Assembly: GCA_902809935.1 (NCBI GenBank)
Contig: LR778134.1
Location: forward strand, 1,674,001 to 1,738,000
Direction of reading: 5' to 3'
From: Ruminococcaceae bacterium BL-4
GTDB lineage: Bacteria > Bacillota > Clostridia > Oscillospirales > Acutalibacteraceae
Length of the DNA stretch: 64,000 nt
Positions 1 through 7,949 of the stretch are shown one piece after another; the stretch's first letter is position 1; every line of letters begins with the position of its first letter. The position numbers were made by a program, and so were the translations under genes. Below the pieces are notes generated by a model. The model had not been told where the DNA came from and searched no databases. It saw only the letters and a list, made by a program, of their open reading frames with translations.

Positions 1-1221
1 GTCATGATTGGAAAAGGATGCCTGAATCATAACGAACGAAAATTTCATGCAAAAAACACCGATCCAGAACGCACCTATCTGAACCAAACATATTGCAATG
101 AACGAATTCAGAACGTTTATCATGAACTGTTTGACGATGCGGTAAAGCACTACAACGCCAAACAAAAACGGAGTGATCGCTGTATTTCCGATTATTATCG
201 AAAAATCCGCACGGGCAAGCAGGAAAAGCCCTTTCATGAAGTCATCATCCAGATTGGAAATAAGGATGATACCGGCGTCCTAACAGAGAACGGCAAGATT
301 TCCGTTGATACCCTGAATGAATATATGAAAAACTTTCAGAAAAGAAATCCGTATCTCCGGGTCTTTTCCGCTCATTTGCATATGGATGAGGCGACACCGC
401 ATTTACATATCGATTTTGTTCCGTTTACCACCGGCAGCAAGCGTGGCCTGGACACGCGGGTGTCACTGAAACAAGCGCTGGCGGCACAGGGCTTCAAAGG
501 AGGCAGCCGGCAGAATACGGAGTGGAATCAGTGGGTTGATGCTGAAAAGCAACAATTGGCTCTTGTCATGGAGCGTCATGGTATCGAGTGGGGAAAGCTC
601 GGAACGCATGAAAAGCACCTGAGCGTATTGAATTATGAAAAGCAGGAACGGGAAAAAGAGGTTGCTCGTTTGGATGTGCAAATTGAAAAGCAGTTTACCG
701 ATTTACAGCAGTTGGATACCAAACAGAAAAGCCTGCAAGCCGGTATTGGACAGACGGAAAAATCGCTGGAAGTTGCACAGAAAAAACTGAGCCGCCTTCA
801 AAAGCAGGAATCGCTGGTGCATCTCAATGTAGACCGATATGATACAGAAGCAAAATGGCAGCTTCCCGAGCCGGGAGCGTTGATGTCGGCCAGAAGCTAC
901 AAGAACAAAATTGTTGAGCCGTTTATTGCCAAACTGAAAGACGTAATTCGGAGTATCGTGGCGCAATATCTGCGGCTGAAAGGAAAGACGGACGATCTGG
1001 AAAATCAGCTTTCCAGCGCATATGACCGCCTTAGTACCTTGAATTCCTCGTTTGATCGCATGGCAGAGGAAACACTGACTCTCCGTCGGACTCTTGTGGA
1101 TTACAAACGGATTCGGCAGGCATTGGGGGAGCAGCAGGCAGATCGGCTGTTGGAACAGGCAAAAACGGAAGAACGGAGCAGAAAGTGTAACTTGAAATCT
1201 AGAAATGGGGTTGAGAGGTAA
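1..1221 (+). CDS. MobV-type relaxase (Mob_Pre plasmid mobilisation protein), 5' end open at window edge
   Basis: This is a DNA-nicking relaxase of the Mob_Pre/MobV family, which cuts oriT and pilots single-stranded DNA during mobilisation. The sequence shows the family signature HLHMDEATPHLHID at about residues 124-137 counted from the first in-window ATG (position 4); these are the metal-binding histidines and acidic residues. A Gln/Lys/Glu-rich coiled coil follows at about 205-280, with a basic C-terminal tail. The frame is open to base 1, and relatives carry a few residues before the GKG..HN block, so the true start probably lies left of the window. It marks the island as part of a mobilisable or integrative element. 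No oriT or partner mobilisation gene is visible here. Family assignment is confident; activity is inferred. Confidence 0.9.
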   Translation, partial: VMIGKGCLNHNERKFHAKNTDPERTYLNQTYCNERIQNVYHELFDDAVKHYNAKQKRSDRCISDYYRKIRTGKQEKPFHEVIIQIGNKDDTGVLTENGKISVDTLNEYMKNFQKRNPYLRVFSAHLHMDEATPHLHIDFVPFTTGSKRGLDTRVSLKQALAAQGFKGGSRQNTEWNQWVDAEKQQLALVMERHGIEWGKLGTHEKHLSVLNYEKQEREKEVARLDVQIEKQFTDLQQLDTKQKSLQAGIGQTEKSLEVAQKKLSRLQKQESLVHLNVDRYDTEAKWQLPEPGALMSARSYKNKIVEPFIAKLKDVIRSIVAQYLRLKGKTDDLENQLSSAYDRLSTLNSSFDRMAEETLTLRRTLVDYKRIRQALGEQQADRLLEQAKTEERSRKCNLKSRNGVER

Positions 1222-1274
1222 CAAGAAAAAATGCCGTATTTCATCTAAAAACGCAGATATAAGAAAGCCGCCAG

Positions 1275-1442
1275 TTACTTGGCAGCTTTTGGCGTATCTG
1301 ACGGAGTTTTAATCAAGTGAATTGGCTCTTCATTGTTGTTTATGTACGTATCTTCTCCTTTTTGCTGAGCTGCCTTCAATATTTCAATAGCATCAGTCAC
1401 AGAATTAAAGAGTGAAAAATACATAGATTTGTAGTCGGGCAT
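1275..1442 (-). CDS. small conserved acidic/helical protein of mobile elements, 55 aa
   Basis: A 55-residue protein beginning MPDYKSMYFSLFNSV. I chose the ATG at 1442 because an AAGGTGAT ribosome binding site lies about seven bases upstream. The longer in-frame extension to 1637 would run antisense into the XRE gene and is unlikely. The N-terminal half looks like one amphipathic helix (FNSVTDAIEILKAAQQ) and the C-terminus is polar. Similar short proteins are recalled from clostridial mobile elements, but I know no function. It is divergent from the XRE regulator and shares a palindromic control region with it, so the two probably form a regulatory pair. Confidence 0.6.
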   Translation of the reverse strand: MPDYKSMYFSLFNSVTDAIEILKAAQQKGEDTYINNNEEPIHLIKTPSDTPKAAK

Positions 1443-1456
1443 TATATCACCTTGCT

Positions 1457-1472
1457 GCTCTAATATTAGAGC
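1457..1472. promoter_or_regulatory. 16-bp perfect palindrome, candidate operator of the divergent pair
   Basis: GCTCTAATATTAGAGC is a perfect inverted repeat between the two divergent genes. It sits just downstream of a minus-strand -10-like TATAAT (1474-1479) and upstream of a plus-strand -10-like TATAAT (1494-1499). This is the expected place for an autoregulatory site of the adjacent XRE protein. The binding partner is inferred. Confidence 0.5.
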
Positions 1473-1513
1473 AATTATAGCATATAATTTTTCTATAATC
1501 AATATGTAAATGC

Positions 1514-1525
1514 TCCAAATTTGGA
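1514..1525. promoter_or_regulatory. second 12-bp palindrome ahead of the XRE gene
   Basis: TCCAAATTTGGA is a perfect inverted repeat about 15 bases before the chosen XRE start. Its sequence differs from the first palindrome, so it may be a second operator or a leader element. It also overlaps the alternative TTG start at 1521. Confidence 0.35.
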
Positions 1526-1541
1526 ACACAGCGGTGATATG

Positions 1542-1778
1542 ATGAGTCAAAATATTAAAGCAGACAAAACCATCGGCGAAAATATTCGCAAATGGAGAAG
1601 TGCCAAGGGTATGACGCAAGAGCAGCTTTCTGCTCAATTACAGGTACGCGGTTGCGATATATCGAGGGGGACTTTGGCGAAAATTGAGGCCGGTATAAGA
1701 CATATTTCTGTAGAAGAGCTGAATGCAATCAAAGCTGTACTTGATATTGCATACGACGATTTTTTTTCACAAGGATAA
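1542..1778 (+). CDS. XRE-family HTH transcriptional regulator, 78 aa
   Basis: A compact one-domain regulator with a Cro/CI-type helix-turn-helix: IGENIRKWRSAKGMTQEQLSAQL, then the recognition region ISRGTLAKIEAGIRHISVEEL. The length is typical of Xre regulators that carry only the DNA-binding domain. Starts are possible at TTG 1521, ATG 1539 and ATG 1542. I prefer the ATG pair because a weak GGTGAT lies just upstream and the TTG lies inside a palindrome. It is placed between the mobilisation gene and the hsd operon, so it could control either or only itself. It resembles controller proteins of R-M systems in position, but that role is inference. Confidence 0.8.
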   Translation: MSQNIKADKTIGENIRKWRSAKGMTQEQLSAQLQVRGCDISRGTLAKIEAGIRHISVEELNAIKAVLDIAYDDFFSQG

Positions 1779-1788
1779 TGATGCTTTA

Positions 1789-1817
1789 TTGAAGAATTGT
1801 CGCAACTGGAATATAAT
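1789..1817 (+). promoter_or_regulatory. sigma-A-like promoter of the hsd operon
   Basis: TTGAAG at 1789-1794, a 17-base spacer and TATAAT at 1812-1817, about 95 bases before hsdM. No terminator separates it from the gene. Confidence 0.55.
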
Positions 1818-1911
1818 TGTATTCGGATTTCCATTTTTCGACAAGCTATTACTGCGATATTGCTTTCATGAAAACTGGGTTTATGATTAAAAGAACAGGA
1901 GATTTCTATAC

Positions 1912-3387
1912 ATGATCACAGGCGAAGTAAAAAATAAAGTCGACAAACTCTGGGAGATGTTCTGGACCGGAGGCCTTACCAATCCTCTGGACGTTATTGA
2001 ACAGATTACATACCTTATGTTTATCCGTGACCTTGACCAAACCGATAATTCCCGGCAGAAGGAAAGCGTCATGCTGGGGCTTCCCTATACAAGCATATTC
2101 AAGGGGAAAGAGCATTTGAAATGGTCCTCCCTGCGGGACAAGCCTGCTGAAACCATGTACCAAACCATGCAGGGTGAAGTGTTCCCGTTTATCAAAAATC
2201 TGCATGAGGATCAGAACAGCACCTATGCAAAATATATGGACGACGCCATTTTCAAGGTGCCCACCCCTCAGCTTTTGGAGAAAATCGTTACCTCGCTGGA
2301 TGAACTGTATGACCTTATTGATAAACTGCCCGACAAACGTGATGCACGGGGAGACCTGTACGAATATATGCTCTCCAAGTTGTCAACTGCCGGCACAAAC
2401 GGCCAGTTCCGCACGCCCCGGCACATTATCCGCATGATGGTGGAACTTCTGGATCTGAAACCGGACGATTTTATTTGCGACCCGGCCTGCGGTACCAGCG
2501 GTTTTTTGGTGGCGGCGGGAGAATATTTGAAGGAACACTATCTCAACGAAATTTTCTACAACAAGGATGTCAAGGCTCATTACGATAACGAGATGTTTAC
2601 CGGTTATGACATGGATCGGACCATGTTGCGCATCGGTGCCATGAACATGATGACCCATGGCGTACAGAACCCCAGCATCGTTTATAAGGACAGTCTTTCC
2701 GACCAGAACACCGATGCGGGCAAATACACCAAAATTTTGACCAACCCACCCTTTAAGGGCAGTTTGGATTATGATATTGTGGCCACCGATCTCACCAAGG
2801 TGGTAAAGACCAAAAAGACGGAACTGCTGTTTCTGGCCCTGATTCTGCGGATGCTGAAAAACGGTGGTCGCTGCGCTTCTATTGTGCCGGACGGTGTGCT
2901 GTTCGGCTCTTCTACGGCGCACAAGGCCATTCGCCGTGAGATTGTGGAAAGCAATCGACTGGAGGCGGTGATCTCCATGCCCTCCGGCGTGTTCAAGCCC
3001 TATGCAGGTGTGAGCACCGCCGTATTGGTGTTCACCAAGACCGGCGCGGGCGGCACTGACAAGGTGTGGTTTTACGACATGCAGTCCGACGGCTACAGCC
3101 TGGACGACAAGCGTACCCCATTGGAGCAGAGCGATATTCCTGATATTGTGGCACGTTTTCATAAGCTTTCGGGGGAAGAAGGCCGGGCGCGTACCGATCA
3201 GAGCTTTCTGGTACCCAAGGATGAGATTGTGGGCAACGATTACGATCTTTCCATCAACAAATATAAACAGAGCGCCTACAAGGAAGAAGAATACCCTCAC
3301 CCGCTGGAGATTTTGACGGAGATCAATGAGCTGGAAATGGACATTACCGCCGGGTTGGCAGAGCTGGGGGAAATACTCCATGGGTAA
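1912..3387 (+). CDS. hsdM: type I restriction-modification DNA methyltransferase subunit HsdM
   Basis: An N6-adenine methyltransferase that protects the recognition site and forms the M2S core with HsdS. An N-terminal helical HsdM_N region (about 1-135) is followed by the catalytic domain with SAM-binding motif I DPACGTSGF at about 190-198 and the catalytic NPPF at 278-281. The 491-residue length is normal for the family. The start has a GGAGAT ribosome binding site nine bases upstream. The gene overlaps hsdS by eight bases (ATGGGTAA), which suggests translational coupling. GC content is visibly higher than in the chromosomal genes to the right, consistent with horizontal transfer. Confidence 0.95.
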   Translation: MITGEVKNKVDKLWEMFWTGGLTNPLDVIEQITYLMFIRDLDQTDNSRQKESVMLGLPYTSIFKGKEHLKWSSLRDKPAETMYQTMQGEVFPFIKNLHEDQNSTYAKYMDDAIFKVPTPQLLEKIVTSLDELYDLIDKLPDKRDARGDLYEYMLSKLSTAGTNGQFRTPRHIIRMMVELLDLKPDDFICDPACGTSGFLVAAGEYLKEHYLNEIFYNKDVKAHYDNEMFTGYDMDRTMLRIGAMNMMTHGVQNPSIVYKDSLSDQNTDAGKYTKILTNPPFKGSLDYDIVATDLTKVVKTKKTELLFLALILRMLKNGGRCASIVPDGVLFGSSTAHKAIRREIVESNRLEAVISMPSGVFKPYAGVSTAVLVFTKTGAGGTDKVWFYDMQSDGYSLDDKRTPLEQSDIPDIVARFHKLSGEEGRARTDQSFLVPKDEIVGNDYDLSINKYKQSAYKEEEYPHPLEILTEINELEMDITAGLAELGEILHG

Positions 3388-4555
3388 ATGGGAAAAGGTG
3401 CGCTTAGGGGATGTATGCATAATAGAAAGAGGTGGCTCGCCTAGACCAATTGATAACTATCTAACCGACAATGAAGATGGAGTCAACTGGATTAAAATAG
3501 GAGATACAGAGCCGAATAGCATGTATATCACCAAAACAAAAGAAAAAATAATAGCCGAGGGAGTTAAAAAGTCAAGGCGAGTATATAGTGGGGATTTTCT
3601 TCTTTCTAATTCAATGAGTTTTGGAAGACCATATATACTTAAAATTGATGGATGCATACATGATGGATGGCTTTTAATAAGAGACGAGAAAAATATTTTT
3701 GATAAAAGATTTTTATATTACTATCTTAGTTCAGATGCAATATATTTTAAATTTAAGGGACTAGCTGTTGGTGGTGTTGTAAACAACCTGAATAGCTCGA
3801 TGGTAAGGAATGTAAAAGTTCCCCTGCCGCCGCTAGATGTCCAGCAAAATATTGCCGATGTACTAGACAAAGCGTCCGCACTTATCGAGCTGCGCAAGAC
3901 CCAAAAGGATAAGCTGGATTTGATCATTAAATCACAATTTATTGAGATGTTTGGCGATCCGGTAACAAATGCAAAGGGATGGGAAACGGTATCGCTAAAC
4001 AGTATTTGTGATGGCATTGGCGATGGTTTACATGGCACACCAAATTATCAAGTGGATGGAGAGTTTCCTTTCATTAATGGCAATAACTTAATTGATGGCA
4101 AGATTGTAATCACGCCAGCCACTAAGAGTATTAATATATCCGAATATGAAAAGTATTATATTGAGATAAGCAATAATGCAATTCTTGTTTCAATTAATGG
4201 TACTTTGGGCAAATTGGCTTTTTATCACGGCGAAAAGATTGTTTTAGGGAAAAGCGCCTGCTATTGTAATTTGAAACCAAATATGAATAAATGTTTCATA
4301 TACGGGCTTATGAAAAGTAATGGCTTTCAAAGGTTCCTCGAAAGTAGTTCAACTAAAAGTACAATTAAAAATGTTGGACTGAAAGCAATGAGAGAGTTTC
4401 AAGTAATTAAACCACCTATCTTTCTTCAGAATGAATTCGCCGCTTTTGTTGGGCAGGTGGATAAAAACAAAAAACTTCTTCAGCAATCCCTTTCTAAGCT
4501 CGAGCTCAATTATAAATCCCTGATGCAAAAATGCTTCCGGGGAGAGATATTCTGA
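3380..4555 (+). CDS. hsdS: type I restriction-modification specificity subunit HsdS
   Basis: The DNA-recognition subunit. The ATG at 3380 gives MGKWEKVRLGDVC, the usual start of a first target recognition domain. A longer in-frame start at 3326 would lie inside hsdM. TRD1 covers about 1-140. A central conserved helix follows (PLPPLDVQQNIADVLDKA..), then TRD2 (about 195-345) and the C-terminal conserved helix ending in KCFRGEIF. Both TRDs are much more AT-rich than the conserved helices and the flanking hsdM/hsdR, the classic mosaic left by TRD exchange. The two TRDs set the two halves of a bipartite recognition site, which cannot be read from the sequence. Confidence 0.95.
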   Translation: MGKWEKVRLGDVCIIERGGSPRPIDNYLTDNEDGVNWIKIGDTEPNSMYITKTKEKIIAEGVKKSRRVYSGDFLLSNSMSFGRPYILKIDGCIHDGWLLIRDEKNIFDKRFLYYYLSSDAIYFKFKGLAVGGVVNNLNSSMVRNVKVPLPPLDVQQNIADVLDKASALIELRKTQKDKLDLIIKSQFIEMFGDPVTNAKGWETVSLNSICDGIGDGLHGTPNYQVDGEFPFINGNNLIDGKIVITPATKSINISEYEKYYIEISNNAILVSINGTLGKLAFYHGEKIVLGKSACYCNLKPNMNKCFIYGLMKSNGFQRFLESSSTKSTIKNVGLKAMREFQVIKPPIFLQNEFAAFVGQVDKNKKLLQQSLSKLELNYKSLMQKCFRGEIF

Positions 4556-4579
4556 CATCAAACGGTGAGGTGACATTTC

Positions 4580-7500
4580 ATGCATACCAACTTTGACTTC
4601 CTGCTGAACGATCCGCAGTTTGAGCCTTTTGCCGAGGCCGCAGTCTCGGCGGAAAAGGTGCTGCCCATTTCGCCTGCCCTGTGTGCCACCGCGTGCCGCA
4701 CAGCGTTGGAGTTTGCGGTCAAGTGGGTCTACAGCGTGGATAAATCCCTCACCAAGCCCTACGAAGACAAACTGGTCACCCTTATGAGCACCGAGGATTT
4801 CAAAGATCTGCTGCCCGTGGGTATGATACCGAAGCTGAATTACCTGCGCAAGGTGGGCAATAATGCTACGCACAACGCCAAAGGCGTCAGCCGCGATCAG
4901 GCGGTGCTGGCGCTGCAGAATCTGCACAGCTTCATGGATTTCGTCGCCTATTGCTATGGTGCAAACTACACCGAGGTCGCTTTTGACAAGACGCTGCTGG
5001 AAGCCAAACCGCAGCCGGTCCCCGTGCCCGTAACGCCACCGGCTGCCGAAGAAGTGGATTTCCAGACCCTGCTGGACGAAAACTTCCCCAAGCGGGAGAA
5101 GCTTACCGCCAAGCGCGTGAATCAACTCAAACAAGGCTATACCGTCAAGCCTATGGATATGACGGAAGCGGATACCCGCAAGGCCTATATCGATGTGATG
5201 CTGCAGGACGCCGGTTGGCAGCGTGGAGCCCATTGGATTGACGAATATCCCATCGAGGAGATGCCCAACAAATCCGGGAAGGGCGCGGCTGATTATGTCC
5301 TTTTCGGCGACAACGGTCTGCCGCTCGCCGTCATTGAGGCCAAACGCACCAGCGTCAATGTGGAAAAGGGCCGTCAACAGGCAGTGCTTTACGCCGATTA
5401 TCTCGAAAAGAAATATAGGCAGCGGCCTGTCATCTTTATGACCAACGGTTACGATACGCGTATATGGAACGATAAATACTATCCTGAGCGGCCGATATCC
5501 GGCATTTACTCCAAGCGCGATCTTGAAAAAGAGTTCAACAAAATTCAAAGCCGCACCGCACTCAAGGCCGTGCGGGTCAATGACGAGATTGCCAACCGCT
5601 ATTATCAGAAGGAAGCCATTCAGGCGGTGTGCGATGCATTTGATGCGCGTAACCGTCGTAAAGCACTTCTGGTAATGGCCACCGGCAGCGGCAAAACGAG
5701 AACAGTTATTGCGCTTGCGGATGTGCTGATTCGCCATGGCTGGGTTAAGAATCTGTTGTTCCTGGCCGATCGCAGCGCTCTTGTTACTCAGGCGAAGCGG
5801 GCTTTTCACAACCTGATGCCCAATCTTTCTCTTTGCAACCTTACCGAAGGCAAGGAGGAGGCCAGCGCCCGCGCGGTGTTTTCCACTTATCAGACCATGA
5901 TGAACTGCATTGACGCCACCCGTGACGAGCAGGGCGACAGGCTCTTTACGCCGGGCCATTTTGATCTGATTGTTGTCGATGAGGCCCATCGCAGTATCTA
6001 TAATAAATACAAAGATATCTTTACATATTTTGATGCCCTGCTGGTGGGGCTGACGGCAACGCCCAAGGATGAAATTGATAAAAACACCTATGGAATTTTT
6101 GACTTGGAATCAGGTGTGCCTACCTACGGGTACGAACTTTCGCATGCGGTGCAGGACGGTTATCTGGTGAACTTTGTATCCATCGAAACAGAGCTTAAAT
6201 TCATGACTAAGGGTATTACCTTTGAGGAGCTTTCGCCGGAAGAGCAGGAGGAGTATGAAAACACGTTTGCCGATGAGGACGGAAATCTGCCTGCTTCTAT
6301 CGATTCCAGCGCCCTGAACGAATGGATTTTCAACAGCGATACCATTAAAAAAGCCCTGCACGTCCTGATGCAAAACGGCCAACGAGTGGAGTTCGGTGAA
6401 AAAATCGGCAAGACCATCATCTTCGCCAAAAACCACAATCATGCCGAGAAAATTCTCGAAGTCTGGAATCAGGAATTTCCCGATTACCCCAGCCACTACG
6501 CGCGGGTGATCGACAACTATACAAATTATGCTCAGAGCATCATCGACGACTTTTCGGATAAGACTAAGTTGCCGCAGATTGCGATCTCTGTTGATATGCT
6601 GGACACCGGCATCGACGTTCCAGAAATCCTCAACCTGGTATTTTTCAAAAAAGTAATGAGCCGGGCAAAATTCTGGCAGATGATAGGCCGCGGCACCCGT
6701 ACCTGCACGGAGCTGATCGACGGCACAGATAAACAGCAGTTTTATATTTTCGACCTGTGCCGGAATTTTGAATTCTTTCGCATGCACGCCAAAGGTCGCG
6801 AGGCTGGAACTGTCAGTACGCTTCAGGAACGGACCTTCAACACGAAGACTGAAATGGCGTACAAAATGCAGGAGCTTGCGTTCCAGACGGATATGCTCAA
6901 AACATACCGTAAAGAGCTTGTACAAGATTTGGTTGCGCAGGTCAAAGCATTGCCGAGAGAAAGTTTTGCGGTGAAGCAGCATCTGCGCATCATTGATAAA
7001 TACCAGACAGAAAATGATTTTGACACACTGACCTATGAAAACACTTTACAGATAGCAGAACATATTGCGCCGCTTGTCCTGCCCACCGGTGATGACATTT
7101 CAGCGGCACGGTTTGACATGTTGATTTATCAGATTGAGCTTGCAATGATGACTGAAAAGACTTGCACACGGGCGAAAAACGATGTGGTCCGTAAAGCGTC
7201 CGCGCTAGCAAAATACGGGACGATTCCGGCTGTCGCAAAGCAGCAGGAGTTAATCGGGCAGATTATCCATAACGATTTTCTGGAACGTGCAGGCATTTCG
7301 GATTATGAGGAGATCCGCAAAAATCTGCGGGATCTGATCAAATTTATCCCAGATGATGAGCGCGTTCGCTACGACACCAACTTTACCGACGATATCCTGT
7401 CTATGGAATGGAACAAGTCGCAACTGGATAATGACGATCTGGCTAACTACAAGAAAAAGGTCAATTATTATATCCTTCAGCATCAGAATGTCCCGGCTAT

Positions 7501-7903
7501 TGCAAAACTCAAGGGAAATCAGCCTTTAACTTCGGAGGATGTGCAGTCGCTGGAAAGCATCCTGTGGGAAGAATTGGGCACGAAGGAACAATATGATGCT
7601 CAGTATGGCAAAACTCCGCTAGGCGAGCTGGTACGCTCCATTGTGGGACTTAGCCAGCAGGCAGCCAACGAAGCTTTTTCCCGCTTCCTGAATAATGCCG
7701 GACTTGACAGCCAGCAGATGTACTTTGTTCGGAAGGTCGTCAATTATATCGTTAAAAACGGCATGATGAAAGACCTATCGGTGTTGCAGGAAAGCCCCTT
7801 CACCGATATGGGCAGTGTCAGCGAATTGTTTGACGACGTAACGGTATTTATGGACTTGCGATCGGTGATCGAAAATATAAACCATAATGCAATGGTGGCA
7901 TAG
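4580..7903 (+). CDS. hsdR: type I restriction endonuclease subunit HsdR with N-terminal DUF4145 domain
   Basis: The motor and nuclease subunit that translocates and cuts unmodified DNA. It has a DUF4145-like N-terminus (about 10-115) and a PD-(D/E)xK nuclease domain with D238 and E253-A-K255. The SF2 helicase follows, with Walker A MATGSGKT (366-373), DEAH (467-470), LTATP (about 491-495) and motif VI MIGRGTRTC. A C-terminal helical region binds the methylase core. The 1107-residue length is complete. A GGTGAGGTGA stretch serves as ribosome binding site. It lies 24 bases behind hsdS, so hsdM-S-R is one intact operon. All catalytic motifs are present, so the system should be active. Confidence 0.95.
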   Translation: MHTNFDFLLNDPQFEPFAEAAVSAEKVLPISPALCATACRTALEFAVKWVYSVDKSLTKPYEDKLVTLMSTEDFKDLLPVGMIPKLNYLRKVGNNATHNAKGVSRDQAVLALQNLHSFMDFVAYCYGANYTEVAFDKTLLEAKPQPVPVPVTPPAAEEVDFQTLLDENFPKREKLTAKRVNQLKQGYTVKPMDMTEADTRKAYIDVMLQDAGWQRGAHWIDEYPIEEMPNKSGKGAADYVLFGDNGLPLAVIEAKRTSVNVEKGRQQAVLYADYLEKKYRQRPVIFMTNGYDTRIWNDKYYPERPISGIYSKRDLEKEFNKIQSRTALKAVRVNDEIANRYYQKEAIQAVCDAFDARNRRKALLVMATGSGKTRTVIALADVLIRHGWVKNLLFLADRSALVTQAKRAFHNLMPNLSLCNLTEGKEEASARAVFSTYQTMMNCIDATRDEQGDRLFTPGHFDLIVVDEAHRSIYNKYKDIFTYFDALLVGLTATPKDEIDKNTYGIFDLESGVPTYGYELSHAVQDGYLVNFVSIETELKFMTKGITFEELSPEEQEEYENTFADEDGNLPASIDSSALNEWIFNSDTIKKALHVLMQNGQRVEFGEKIGKTIIFAKNHNHAEKILEVWNQEFPDYPSHYARVIDNYTNYAQSIIDDFSDKTKLPQIAISVDMLDTGIDVPEILNLVFFKKVMSRAKFWQMIGRGTRTCTELIDGTDKQQFYIFDLCRNFEFFRMHAKGREAGTVSTLQERTFNTKTEMAYKMQELAFQTDMLKTYRKELVQDLVAQVKALPRESFAVKQHLRIIDKYQTENDFDTLTYENTLQIAEHIAPLVLPTGDDISAARFDMLIYQIELAMMTEKTCTRAKNDVVRKASALAKYGTIPAVAKQQELIGQIIHNDFLERAGISDYEEIRKNLRDLIKFIPDDERVRYDTNFTDDILSMEWNKSQLDNDDLANYKKKVNYYILQHQNVPAIAKLKGNQPLTSEDVQSLESILWEELGTKEQYDAQYGKTPLGELVRSIVGLSQQAANEAFSRFLNNAGLDSQQMYFVRKVVNYIVKNGMMKDLSVLQESPFTDMGSVSELFDDVTVFMDLRSVIENINHNAMVA

Positions 7904-7949
7904 TTAAACAATGCAAACATTGATGCAGTAGTGGATGTGAGGAATAAAC

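Noticed and set aside
2383-3420. A 345-codon minus-strand frame under hsdM
   Set aside because: Antisense shadow with no family-like blocks.
4349-5989. A 546-codon open frame on the minus strand under hsdR
   Set aside because: It is antisense to a gene with complete motifs, has no ribosome binding site and an unlikely Ile/His-rich composition; a shadow of hsdR codon bias.
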